Of a stretch of 53,203 nucleotides of DNA, positions 8,425 to 16,132 are shown piece by piece. Numbering within the stretch: the first letter of the stretch is position 1; each line of letters begins with the position of its first letter. A program made the position numbers and the translations under genes. Source of the stretch: Desulfobulbaceae bacterium (GTDB taxonomy: Bacteria; Desulfobacterota; Desulfobulbia; Desulfobulbales; Desulfocapsaceae); assembly GCA_003249645.1 (NCBI GenBank), contig QKIH01000059.1, positions 1 to 53,203 of the forward strand, written 5' to 3'. The notes beneath the pieces were generated by a model, which was not told the DNA's origin, searched no databases, and saw only the letters and a list, made by a program, of their open reading frames with translations.

Positions 8425-9621
8425 CTAAACTCTCTTCACCATGACCATTGCTGCACTCGCAATGGTAAAGACAACCATGACCGAAGCCATCGGCCATGGA
8501 GTGCCATCCTGAAAAACAGCCAAAAGCAGGGAAGAGACAATTCCGCTGCCGTATTGCAGCGAACCGATCAGCGCCGAAGCTGATCCCGCTATTTCCTTTG
8601 CCTCATCCAATGCTGCCGCTGTGGCACTTGCGGCGATAATCCCGTTCATCGAAAAGAATACAAAAACTGTCGCAACAATGATGTATATGCCCCCGACACC
8701 GGTTTTCACAGAAACAGCGAGAACCAGCATTGCAAACATTGATATTGCGGTTGTCACTTTCAGCAAACTATCCAGAGAGTAGTGTCTCACCAGTTTTCGG
8801 TTTTTTAAACTCACGATCATTACACCGACAATATTCACCGAAAACAGCCAGCCGTAGTGCTGGGACTCGACATGAAAATAGTTGATATAGACAAATGGCG
8901 AGCCGGTGATAAAGGCATATGCGCTGATATAATAGAGGGTCACACAAAGCGTGTAACGCATGAACTCTTTATTCTTCAATAAATTGTAATAATTAGTAAA
9001 AGCAGACAAGATCGAAGCCTTGTTTCTGCGCTGCTGCGGCAGGGTTTCAGGCAGCCATTGCAGAGATAGAAACATCAGGACACCGATAATACCCAGCAGC
9101 CAGAAAATTGAATGCCAGGTGCTGAACTTGATAATCTGGCCGCCAAGCAGCGGCCCGACAATGGGTGCAATGGCCATGATAACAGTTAAGGTCGATAATG
9201 CCTGGGCAGACTGGGTCCTGGTGAAGAGATCCCGTACCATCGCCCGTGCAAGCATTGGCCCGGTACACGCACCAAGCGCCTGAAATACCCGCCAGAACAC
9301 GATCTGCCCCATGGTCTGCGACATGGCACAGCCAGCAGAACCGATGGCAAACAGAACCATACCGATAAGCAGTGGAATCCTTCGTCCTATGCTGTCGCTG
9401 ATAGGACCCCAGACAAGCTGGGCAATGGCAAAACCGATGAGAAAACCGGTGATCGTCAGTTCAGCGTTGCCCTGCAGATCAACCGCCATGGTCGGCATCG
9501 CAGGAAGATAAATATCGGTAGAAAGCGATGTGAACGCCATTAAGGCGCCCAGGATCAGCATAAAAGCTATCCCAACCTTGGATGGAGGTTGACCGCCTGT
9601 CTGAAGAGATGCTTCACTCAT
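8425..9621 (-). CDS. Bcr/CflA-family multidrug efflux MFS transporter
   Basis: About 398 residues and mostly hydrophobic, consistent with the 12-helix DHA1 family. STDIYLPAMPTMAVDL in the first helix region is the Bcr/CflA hallmark, and GPISDSIGRRIPLLIG is the loop 2-3 motif A of MFS antiporters. RVFQALGACTGPMLARAMVRDLF and MAIAPIVGPLLGG (motif C) also fit drug/proton antiport. The start is ambiguous: ATGs at 9621 and 9630 and a TTG at 9642 are in frame, and the best purine-rich tract is part of a hairpin just upstream. It lies 95 bases downstream of the cupin gene, probably in the same aldehyde/drug stress operon. The substrate is not predictable. Confidence 0.88.
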   Translation of the reverse strand: MSEASLQTGGQPPSKVGIAFMLILGALMAFTSLSTDIYLPAMPTMAVDLQGNAELTITGFLIGFAIAQLVWGPISDSIGRRIPLLIGMVLFAIGSAGCAMSQTMGQIVFWRVFQALGACTGPMLARAMVRDLFTRTQSAQALSTLTVIMAIAPIVGPLLGGQIIKFSTWHSIFWLLGIIGVLMFLSLQWLPETLPQQRRNKASILSAFTNYYNLLKNKEFMRYTLCVTLYYISAYAFITGSPFVYINYFHVESQHYGWLFSVNIVGVMIVSLKNRKLVRHYSLDSLLKVTTAISMFAMLVLAVSVKTGVGGIYIIVATVFVFFSMNGIIAASATAAALDEAKEIAGSASALIGSLQYGSGIVSSLLLAVFQDGTPWPMASVMVVFTIASAAMVMVKRV

Positions 9622-9641
9622 ACAATACATCCAATAAGCCA

Positions 9642-9662
9642 ATCCCGCCTCAACAGCGGGAT
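9642..9662 (-). other. Hairpin just upstream of the MFS start
   Basis: Perfect 7-base arms (ATCCCGC and GCGGGAT) flank a 7-base loop between the cupin and MFS genes. There is no following T tract, so it is not a standard terminator. On the transcript it would cover the only Shine-Dalgarno-like tract (AGGCGGG), so it could limit MFS translation or be an RNA processing site. Confidence 0.4.
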
Positions 9663-9716
9663 GGCAGCTCTTAAATACACCTCTTAGACTCTTAAGGCTG
9701 ATAAAGCAGAAAAGTC

Positions 9717-10130
9717 TTACGACAGCTTTTGATACTCTTCATCAGTAACCGGTTCAAGCCATTGATTACTTCCATTTTCTCCGGGGATTTCCACAGCAAG
9801 ATGGGAAAACCAGCTGTCTTTCGCTGCTCCGTGCCAATGTTTTACGCCAGCCGGGATATACACAACATCACCGGGGTTCAATTGACGTGCCGGTTTTTCC
9901 CATTCCTGGTACCAGCCGCGGCCGGTAGTACATAACAATACCTGGCCTCCGCCCTTGTCAGCCTGATGGATATGCCAGTTATTCCGGCAACCCGGTTCAA
10001 AGGTTACATTGCCGATAAACATTCCCTTTGTATTGAGAATGTTGAGATAACTCTGCCCGGAAAAATATTGCGCATAGGCAGTATTGTCTTCCCCTCTTCC
10101 AAAAACGTCTTTGGTTTCCTTATCGCTCAT
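9717..10130 (-). CDS. Cupin-domain protein
   Basis: 137 residues from the ATG at 10130, which has GGAG six bases upstream; a GTG at 10142 is in frame but its own codon overlaps the GGAG. The single small beta-barrel domain shows cupin motif 1 (NNWHIHQADKGGGQVLLC, with two His) and motif 2 (NPGDVVYIPAGVKHWHGA, with a further His), which bind one metal ion. Small cupins of this type accompany oxidoreductases and carboxymuconolactone decarboxylase-like proteins in aldehyde or quinone stress loci; the reaction is unknown. It sits 30 bases downstream of the alcohol dehydrogenase gene in the same direction, implying co-transcription under the divergent AraC regulator. Confidence 0.85.
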   Translation of the reverse strand: MSDKETKDVFGRGEDNTAYAQYFSGQSYLNILNTKGMFIGNVTFEPGCRNNWHIHQADKGGGQVLLCTTGRGWYQEWEKPARQLNPGDVVYIPAGVKHWHGAAKDSWFSHLAVEIPGENGSNQWLEPVTDEEYQKLS

Positions 10131-10160
10131 TGTCTGCTCCACGTTTTATCTGTTCCAATC

Positions 10161-11348
10161 TTATAAGGCTGATTTGAGCACCGCAACAATATCATCTTTG
10201 CTGAGTGCCGGGCGACCTGGCAGATTGCCTTCCGCATCACGGACAACCAGCACAGCATCCTCTGCGTATTGTTCAAACAGCTCGTCATCGATACCGACTT
10301 CAGACAGTCGGGTCGGGCAGCCAATGGATTTCAGAAAGGCCTCATAGGCATCAATGCCTTCCATGGCAACCGTCATCTCATCTTTGCCTGCGGTTAAAAT
10401 ACCGAAAATTCTCGTGGCAAACTGGGCAAGTCTTTCAGGTCGGGTCCTGGCAATAAAACGCATGTAGGCAGGATTGATAATCGCAAGACCGGCACCATGG
10501 GTAATATTGTGATGCGCAGACAGGGCGTGCTCAATCATATGGACAGGCGGCATCATATTAACACCCGCCTGAACCCAGCCGTTCAGCGCAACAATTGAAG
10601 CCCATTGCACCTGGGTTCGCGCCTCGATATCCTGGCCGTCTGCAACAGCCTTCCTGCCATATTCAATGGCGTTGATAATAATGCCCTCGGCCCAGCGATC
10701 CTGGATAGGAGTGCCGTCAATACCGGTAAAATAACCTTCGGTCACATGGGTAATGATATCACAGACACCATAGGCGGTCTGATCTTTCGGTACGGTTGTT
10801 GTCAGCTCAGGATCAACAATCGCAACCTTGGGATACAGACACTCTGCTTGTACAAAGGATTTGACCTTGGTTTCATCGTTGCTGATAACCGCGCCGCAAT
10901 TCATCTCGGAGCCGGTAGCAGCCAAGGTTGGAACCGTGATTACCGGAAGCGCCTGTGTCGGGATCACCCAGTTTTCCTGGCCATGGGCAATGAGATTCCA
11001 TGGGTTGCCGTCATAGAGGACAGCCGCAGCAATGACCTTGGAGGCATCCATGGTTGATCCACCGCCAATTGCAATTATTACATCACATTTTTCGGCACGA
11101 GCCGTTTCAGCGCCGCGGGCAACTGAGGTGATACGGGGATTCGGCTCAACACCGCTGCATTCTGCATAATCAATTCCGGCAGTCTTCAAACTTGTCACAG
11201 CACGGTCAAAAACACCGTTTTTTTTCACACTGCCGCCGCCGGTAACAATCAGCGCCTTTTTACCATACTGGGCAGTTATCTCACCAAGCTGAGAAAGCTT
11301 TCCTGCACCAAAAACCAGACGAGTCGGATTATAAAATTCAAAGTTCAT
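10161..11348 (-). CDS. Iron-containing alcohol dehydrogenase (YqhD/BdhA-like)
   Basis: 395 residues, normal for group III alcohol dehydrogenases. The N-terminus FEFYNPTRLVFGAGKL is typical of the YqhD/butanol dehydrogenase branch. The nucleotide loop IIAIGGGSTMDASKVIA uses Gly-Gly-Gly-Ser. Metal ligands lie in CDIITHVTEGYF and in MIEHALSAHHNITHGAG (Asp plus three His). ATG at 11348 follows AAGGAG at a good distance. It probably reduces short-chain or reactive aldehydes with NADPH. The gene is divergent from a regulator with the YqhC-type N-terminal domain, the same arrangement as yqhC-yqhD of E. coli, so aldehyde-induced control is likely. Exact substrate and cofactor preference cannot be told from sequence. 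Confidence 0.88.
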   Translation of the reverse strand: MNFEFYNPTRLVFGAGKLSQLGEITAQYGKKALIVTGGGSVKKNGVFDRAVTSLKTAGIDYAECSGVEPNPRITSVARGAETARAEKCDVIIAIGGGSTMDASKVIAAAVLYDGNPWNLIAHGQENWVIPTQALPVITVPTLAATGSEMNCGAVISNDETKVKSFVQAECLYPKVAIVDPELTTTVPKDQTAYGVCDIITHVTEGYFTGIDGTPIQDRWAEGIIINAIEYGRKAVADGQDIEARTQVQWASIVALNGWVQAGVNMMPPVHMIEHALSAHHNITHGAGLAIINPAYMRFIARTRPERLAQFATRIFGILTAGKDEMTVAMEGIDAYEAFLKSIGCPTRLSEVGIDDELFEQYAEDAVLVVRDAEGNLPGRPALSKDDIVAVLKSAL

Positions 11349-11959
11349 ACTGTTTTCTCCTTTTTATTGTTTAATGAACAGTTGCTGAGATTGTAATGCC
11401 AGCTAGAAAGCATCGGAATACCTGATCCTCCCCAAATCTTGCCTATTCATGTCTCAGTTATTTCTTTTTCACTGTTTTACGGCTCAAATATTGCCCAAAA
11501 TCAGCATCAGTCATTTATTTGGTTTCCCATTCGAGAGACTTAGGATTAAAAATGAAGCAGGTCAGCAGCCAGCCCGAGCGGCCCGCCTCCAGCCGTATTG
11601 CCCGTTAGAAGCAAGACAAAACTCCAGCCGCCGATTAACCCGATGATGCCTACCAACATGACAAACATTGCCAGAACTATCAGTTCCCGTTTGTTAAGCT
11701 CTAATTCATACAGGTCAAACAAGTCAGCTGCAGCCTCGGTCTGTGTCAGAAGATGTTCCAAGATTTACCTCTTTTAAAATTTGAAGAGCAATCTGCCTCA
11801 GTGAGGCTGATTGTCTCTGTTGCAGGAGATAATAGTGTTTCGTTTGCTGCTTTTGAATATCAAATCCTCTCGCAATGTTGCCTATTCCTCTTTCAACATT
11901 TATTTTATCTGTCATATTGCTTATAAATGTTGCTTAAAAGCATCACAGCAAGGAGAAAA
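11349..11959. other. Divergent region between alcohol dehydrogenase and AraC regulator genes
   Basis: Apart from the possible small membrane protein at 11546-11761, these 611 bases hold no recognisable gene. The stretch is AT-rich toward both ends and should contain the dehydrogenase promoter on the left and the regulator promoter on the right. A further short leftward frame at 11724-11915 has no ribosome site and is not called. Confidence 0.4.
11546..11761 (-). CDS. Possible small single-pass membrane protein (TTG start)
   Basis: A 71-residue reading frame with an acidic N-terminal part, one strong hydrophobic segment (LIVLAMFVMLVGIIGLIGGWSFVLLL) and a short Gly-rich tail. The TTG at 11761 is preceded by AGAGG at about 6 bases. 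It lies between the alcohol dehydrogenase and its divergent AraC regulator and points toward the dehydrogenase. I do not recognise a family. It may be a genuine small membrane protein or a chance frame; the ribosome site and the clean hydrophobic profile favour the former only weakly. Confidence 0.35.
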   Translation of the reverse strand: MEHLLTQTEAAADLFDLYELELNKRELIVLAMFVMLVGIIGLIGGWSFVLLLTGNTAGGGPLGLAADLLHF

Positions 11960-12847
11960 ATGATGAGCAAAATAGCAAAACTGATAGACGAATTTGAGCT
12001 GAATGAAAATGGCTATACCGAAACCGGCCTGAAAGGCGTTCGCTTCTTCAGGGGTACCTCTCACATTCCCAGAAAACCACTGGTGTATGAACCGGGAATC
12101 TGCATTATTGCTCAGGGACATAAGACCGGTTATCTCGGAGGAAATGTGTTTCGTTACGACGCCGATAACTATCTGGTAACCACCGTCACCATGCCTTTTG
12201 AATGCGAGACCTTTGCCAGCCCTGAAGAGCCTCTACTCGGCATGTATATCGACGTTGATATGGAGCAGCTGCACGGGGTGATCGGTCAACTTCAGGTACA
12301 CGCGCCACTGATTGGCAGCGGCCAGAAAGATCTGCATTGCGCTATCGGCCCGGCTGTTCTTGAACAGGATATGAAGGAATCTATCTGCAGACTGCTAAAA
12401 TCTCTAAAAAGCAAGGTTGAAACGCAGGTGCTTGGACCAAACCTGGTAAAAGAAGTTCTATATCGTGCGCTCTTAGGGACGCAGGCTCCTGTCCTCTATT
12501 CTCTTGCCACCCAGAACGGCAATTTTGCCCAGGTAACAAGAGCATTGAGGGTCATGCAGAACAAGTTTATGGAAAAGCTTGATGTGGAACAACTAGCCAA
12601 AGCAGCCAACATGAGTTCTTCAACCTTTCATAAGGCTTTTAAAGAGGTTACCACCGAGTCCCCCTTACAATATCTCAAAAAGCTGCGGTTGAACAAGGCA
12701 AGATACATGATGGTGATGGAAAACACCAAGGCCTATATCGCCGCCTATGAAGTCGGCTATGAAAGCCCGTCACAGTTCAGCCGGGAATTTAAACGCTACT
12801 TTGGCCAGAGTCCTGCTGAAGCGATTAGAGAGGCCCGCCCGAACTGA
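11960..12847 (+). CDS. AraC-family transcriptional regulator (YqhC-type)
   Basis: 295 residues from ATG at 11960 (or 11963), with AAGGAG about 5 bases upstream. The N-terminal half (ETGLKGVRFFRGTSHIPRKP, then VYEPGICIIAQGHK and YLGGNVFRYDADNYLVTTVTMPFECE) matches the AraC_N domain found in YqhC. The C-terminal 100 residues hold two helix-turn-helix units (VEQLAKAANMSSSTFHKAFKEV and AYEVGYESPSQFSREFKRYFG). It very likely activates the divergent alcohol dehydrogenase-cupin-MFS genes in response to aldehydes or another electrophile. The inducer is an inference from E. coli YqhC. Confidence 0.9.
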   Translation: MMSKIAKLIDEFELNENGYTETGLKGVRFFRGTSHIPRKPLVYEPGICIIAQGHKTGYLGGNVFRYDADNYLVTTVTMPFECETFASPEEPLLGMYIDVDMEQLHGVIGQLQVHAPLIGSGQKDLHCAIGPAVLEQDMKESICRLLKSLKSKVETQVLGPNLVKEVLYRALLGTQAPVLYSLATQNGNFAQVTRALRVMQNKFMEKLDVEQLAKAANMSSSTFHKAFKEVTTESPLQYLKKLRLNKARYMMVMENTKAYIAAYEVGYESPSQFSREFKRYFGQSPAEAIREARPN

Positions 12848-12935
12848 TGATCAATTATTAAGCCACCTGGTTTGCAGGTAATAGGAGATGTTGCATCCGG
12901 AAAACAAGCAAGGCTGCAACGACGACAGAAAGGAA

Positions 12936-13826
12936 CTACTTTGTGTATTTTTCTTTTAACGACTCCATACATGTTCTGGCGGCGGTTGAAAGTGGAAATT
13001 TTGTCTGATAGACGATAGCCACCTTACGTTTTGGAATTGCTGGGACAAGGTTAATTTTCTGCAGCAGGCCGCTGGCAAGCTCAACCTGAACGAATTCTTC
13101 AATGACCGGTGCGATTCCGATACCAATCCGGGCAAATTCAACGAGAAAGTCGAGGTTGCTTATTTCGTTTTCGACACGGATCGAAATACCGTTTTTCTGT
13201 AAGAATGATTCGACAAAGGCTCGAGTGGCGTTTTCCTTTTCCAGCATCATGAGAGGATAATTCTCCAGATGTGAAATAGGCAGCGGTGAAGGAATATCCT
13301 CTTTATAGCGCGCACCACTGACCATGATATCATGGATATCCATCAGGTCCTCGGCAACACAATCTTGTAATGTCTCTGGTCTGCTGATTATCGCGAAATC
13401 AATTCCTCCCTGGCATAGTTTTTCAAGTGTCTGTTCTGAAGAGCGGTTGATGACCGTGATCCGAATGTCCGGATAGTCCCTGCTGAATTGCTCAAGATGT
13501 GGGATAAGGATATGCCGACAGAGCGTTTCGCTTATACCGATCTTGACACTTCCGATCTCCTTGTTGCGAAGCTTTTTGAGGATTCTTTCACCGTTATCAA
13601 GATGTTCAAATCCTTTCTGCACATAGTCAAAGAGAAACTTGCCTTCACTGGTGAGTGTTACACCTTTAGATGTTCTGTTGAACAATACACACTCACTGAG
13701 TTCTTCAAGCTTTCTGATAGATTTGCTAATTGCCGGCTGGCTTATAAATAATTGATTGGCAGCAAGAGATATGTTGCCGCAACGGGCAACGACCAGAAAG
13801 GTTCTATAGAGTTCGGCGTCGATCAT
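12936..13826 (-). CDS. LysR-family transcriptional regulator
   Basis: 296 residues, the usual LTTR size. The N-terminal winged helix is clear: YRTFLVVARCGNISLAANQL, then FISQPAISKSIRKLEELSECVLF, the classical recognition helix. The rest is a periplasmic-binding-protein-like effector domain (VKIGISETLCRHILIPHLEQF, IDFAIISRPETL). It is divergent from the LeuC/LeuD-type hydro-lyase genes, which it probably controls, and its own Shine-Dalgarno (TGGAGG) overlaps a T-N11-A palindrome, suggesting negative autoregulation. The effector is unknown but may be the hydro-lyase substrate or product. Confidence 0.92.
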   Translation of the reverse strand: MIDAELYRTFLVVARCGNISLAANQLFISQPAISKSIRKLEELSECVLFNRTSKGVTLTSEGKFLFDYVQKGFEHLDNGERILKKLRNKEIGSVKIGISETLCRHILIPHLEQFSRDYPDIRITVINRSSEQTLEKLCQGGIDFAIISRPETLQDCVAEDLMDIHDIMVSGARYKEDIPSPLPISHLENYPLMMLEKENATRAFVESFLQKNGISIRVENEISNLDFLVEFARIGIGIAPVIEEFVQVELASGLLQKINLVPAIPKRKVAIVYQTKFPLSTAARTCMESLKEKYTK

Positions 13827-13830
13827 AGAT

Positions 13831-13845
13831 ATAACCTCCAGTTAT
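13831..13845. promoter_or_regulatory. LysR-type T-N11-A operator candidate
   Basis: ATAAC and GTTAT form perfect 5-base arms around five bases. This gives the T-N11-A pattern known for LysR regulators, directly upstream of the lysR start and overlapping its ribosome site. A second ATAAC half-site occurs at about 13857-13861 toward the hydro-lyase gene, as expected for recognition plus activation sites. Confidence 0.5.
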
Positions 13846-13953
13846 CGATTGTATGAATAACGGTCATTTTATTTATATCTCATTTTGCTGTAATGAAAAG
13901 AAAGAATAAAGAAGAGGCCTCTTTATCCAAAAAACAACAAAATGGAGATTGTT

Positions 13954-15204
13954 ATGAACTGTATTGAAAAAATTCTGGCGTCACATGCCGGAAAGCAGAC
14001 CGTCTCACCGGATGATATTATCGAGGTTGATCTGGATTATGTTATGTCGAACGATGCATGCACTGTTCTTGCCATAGATGTGTTTAAGAAAGAACTGAAG
14101 GCCGAAAAGGTATTTGATCCTGAAAAGCTTGTCATGTTTATGGATCATTACACTCCGAGCAGTTCGATTGATGCGGCAAAGGTCCATCGAAAAATGCGTG
14201 AATTTGCACACGAGCAGGGGTTGAGAAATCTCTATGACGGAGCTGGAATCTGTCATCAGCTGATGATCGAAAGGCATGTGCAACCCGGACAGGTAATCAT
14301 AGGAGCGGATTCCCATACCTGCAGCTATGGATCTCTCGGCGCTCTTGCTACCGGCATGGGCTCAACCGATGTGGCCATTGCCTGGCAGCAGGGGAAAATA
14401 TGGATGAAGGTTCCCCATACCCTGAAGATAGACGTGACAGGCAAGTGGCCAAAAGCGGTTTATGCCAAGGATCTGATGCTGAAAGTGGTTGGTGAACTGA
14501 CGGCCTCCGGCGCAACCTACAAGGCACTCTATTTCACAGGAGAAGCGATTGAGGCATTAAGTATTTCAGGACGGACAACCTTATGCAATATGGCCATTGA
14601 AACCGGGGCAAAATTTGCCTACATCTCCCCCGATAAGAAAACGGCAGAATATCTTGACCGCATTGGGAGAGCACAGGAATTCTGTTTTGAAAACGAGCAG
14701 GATACCGGAAACTTCGAAAGCACCGTACATATAGATGTGAGTACCCTTACTCCGCAGATTGCCCGACCAGGAAGGGTTGATGATGTCTGCAATATTGATA
14801 CGTTGAAGGGGACAAAAGTTGATGAGCTGTTTCTGGGAGCTTGTACAAACGGCAGTTTTGACGATCTTGCTGTCGCAGCACAGATCCTTAAAAACCGTAC
14901 AATTGCTCCTTCGGTACGGATGCTTGTAACCCCCGCATCCATTGACATCTATCTTCAGGCCATCAATGCCGGTTTTATCGAGACCTTCATTAAAAGCGGT
15001 GCCATGGTCAATCACCCTGGCTGCAGTGCATGTTTTGGCGGCTCAGGCGGAATTCTTGGACCGAAGGAAGTGCTTTTATCAACAGCAAACAGGAATTTCA
15101 AAGGAAGGGTTGGCAGCAGCGAGTCGGAGATTTACCTTGCAAGCCCGGCAGTGATTGCCGCTTCAGCCATCACAGGCACCATTACAGATCCACGGGAGGT
15201 ATAA
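13954..15204 (+). CDS. LeuC-type hydro-lyase large subunit (aconitase superfamily)
   Basis: 416 residues from ATG at 13954, with GGAG six bases upstream; an ATG at 13942 overlaps that GGAG. The protein has the signatures of the 3-isopropylmalate/homoaconitate dehydratase large subunit: MDHYTPSSS, GADSHTCSYGSLGALATGMGSTDVA, FLGACTNGSFDDLAVAA and NHPGCSACFGGSGG. The Cys of the CTNG and PGCSAC motifs bind the 4Fe-4S cluster. The small subunit gene follows after one base. No leuA or leuB is nearby and the genes are under a divergent LysR regulator. This points to a catabolic hydratase such as a citraconate, methylmalate or dimethylmalate type, rather than leucine synthesis. The substrate cannot be settled from sequence. 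Confidence 0.87.
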   Translation: MNCIEKILASHAGKQTVSPDDIIEVDLDYVMSNDACTVLAIDVFKKELKAEKVFDPEKLVMFMDHYTPSSSIDAAKVHRKMREFAHEQGLRNLYDGAGICHQLMIERHVQPGQVIIGADSHTCSYGSLGALATGMGSTDVAIAWQQGKIWMKVPHTLKIDVTGKWPKAVYAKDLMLKVVGELTASGATYKALYFTGEAIEALSISGRTTLCNMAIETGAKFAYISPDKKTAEYLDRIGRAQEFCFENEQDTGNFESTVHIDVSTLTPQIARPGRVDDVCNIDTLKGTKVDELFLGACTNGSFDDLAVAAQILKNRTIAPSVRMLVTPASIDIYLQAINAGFIETFIKSGAMVNHPGCSACFGGSGGILGPKEVLLSTANRNFKGRVGSSESEIYLASPAVIAASAITGTITDPREV

Positions 15205-15205
15205 T

Positions 15206-15679
15206 ATGACTTCAGCAAAGGCCATAACATTTGGAGACAATATAGATACAGACCAGATTATCGCAGCATGCCATCTGGTTCTTCCGACGATCAGGGATAT
15301 GAGCTTGTATTGCTTTGAACATTATCCGCAGTTCTCCGAATCTTTTTCTGCAGGTGATTTTATTGTTGGAGGGAAGAATTTCGGCTGCGGTTCCTCAAGG
15401 GAACAGGCTCCGGCAGTACTTAAAGAACGGGGTGTCAGGGCGATAGTTGCGCAAAGCTTTGCCAGGATATTCTACCGCAATGCGGTAAATCTGGGAATTC
15501 GTCTTATCCAGTGCGAAGCAGCAGGTGCGATCTCACTCTTTGATAAGTTGAGGTTTGAAGACAATCTGCTCATCAACATAACCAAGAAGTGCGAATATCC
15601 GGTACATCCCTTCCCGCCCTTCATTGAAGATATCATAAAACGTGGCGGTATAATTGCTCATTTAACACACTCTGCTTAA
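15206..15679 (+). CDS. LeuD-type hydro-lyase small subunit
   Basis: 157 residues from ATG at 15206, with GGGAGG in a good position across the end of the large-subunit gene. ITFGDNIDTDQIIAACHLVL is the N-terminal motif of the swivelling domain, and GGKNFGCGSSREQAPAVL is the conserved loop with the catalytic Ser-Arg. FARIFYRNAVNLGIRLIQC completes the LeuD pattern. It pairs with the large subunit to form an aconitase-like heterodimeric dehydratase. The length is typical of the short archaeal-type LeuD rather than the ~200-residue enterobacterial form, which fits the homoaconitase/DmdB-like branch. A hairpin terminator follows 16 bases after the stop. Confidence 0.87.
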   Translation: MTSAKAITFGDNIDTDQIIAACHLVLPTIRDMSLYCFEHYPQFSESFSAGDFIVGGKNFGCGSSREQAPAVLKERGVRAIVAQSFARIFYRNAVNLGIRLIQCEAAGAISLFDKLRFEDNLLINITKKCEYPVHPFPPFIEDIIKRGGIIAHLTHSA

Positions 15680-15694
15680 TGCAGCTGATAACTG

Positions 15695-15731
15695 AAAAGG
15701 CGGGAACGGAACAAACCTGCTCCTGCCTTTT
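15695..15731 (+). terminator. Likely terminator of the hydro-lyase operon
   Basis: AAAAGGCGGGA and TCCTGCCTTTT pair over 11 positions with one G-T wobble around a 15-base loop, 16 bases after the small-subunit stop. Transcription would end in a TTTT tail. Confidence 0.65.
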
Positions 15732-15921
15732 CCCACTTTCTTACATTTTAGCCGGTTGTCTCACCCGCTGTTCCAGACCGTGTCTGTCGTCATCAATCCA
15801 GTGCATTCCGATGAAACAGCTCAACACCAACCCATTTTTTATGTAGTCACACAATATTACCGACATTATATCTGATCATATACACTCCTTGCCCTACAGT
15901 ATTTTCCAAGCCACCCAACCC

Positions 15922-16015
15922 ATGCAGATACCTGCATCATATTACAAATGTTTGCATGCATACATGGAAAGAATTTTCTGCAACTGCAAATTCATGCATG
16001 ATATCAGTGCATTAT
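15922..16015. promoter_or_regulatory. Candidate upstream activator sites for the sigma-54 promoter
   Basis: ATGCAG-4-CTGCAT is a perfect inverted repeat at 15922-15937. TGCATGCA occurs at 15953-15960, and further TGCA/ATGCAT elements lie between about 15980 and 16012. Their cluster about 30 to 110 bases upstream of the -24 element fits enhancer sites for a bacterial enhancer-binding protein, probably the one encoded at 21006. This is inference from spacing and repetition. Confidence 0.5.
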
Positions 16016-16028
16016 AAATAAAATTATT

Positions 16029-16044
16029 TGGCACAGAAGTTGCC
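16029..16044 (+). promoter_or_regulatory. Sigma-54 (-24/-12) promoter
   Basis: TTGGCACAGAAGTTGCC spans 16028-16044. GG (16030-16031) and GC (16042-16043) are separated by exactly 10 bases, matching the TGGCAC-N5-TTGC consensus. It lies about 90 bases upstream of the fdhF start. It implies that the formate/hydrogen genes need RpoN and an ATP-dependent activator. Confidence 0.85.
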
Positions 16045-16132
16045 TAAGTGAAACCCAGTTTATCTGTTTTTAACAGCGGCCAGTTGGGTTGCATGAAATA
16101 TACATTACATAAACCGGTATCGGGTTCACATT

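Larger units (their letters stand above)
15732..16132. other. Leader region of the formate/hydrogen cluster
   Basis: About 400 bases between the hydro-lyase terminator and fdhF. It holds the TGCA-rich repeats and the sigma-54 promoter listed separately, followed by a leader of roughly 75-80 bases. No other gene is supported; a short frame starting at 16048 runs into fdhF in another phase and is a shadow. Confidence 0.6.

Noticed and set aside
11724-11915. A leftward 63-residue frame that could be the N-terminal part of the small membrane protein by frameshift.
   Set aside because: It lacks a ribosome site, and the downstream frame has its own AGAGG-TTG start; no frameshift evidence.
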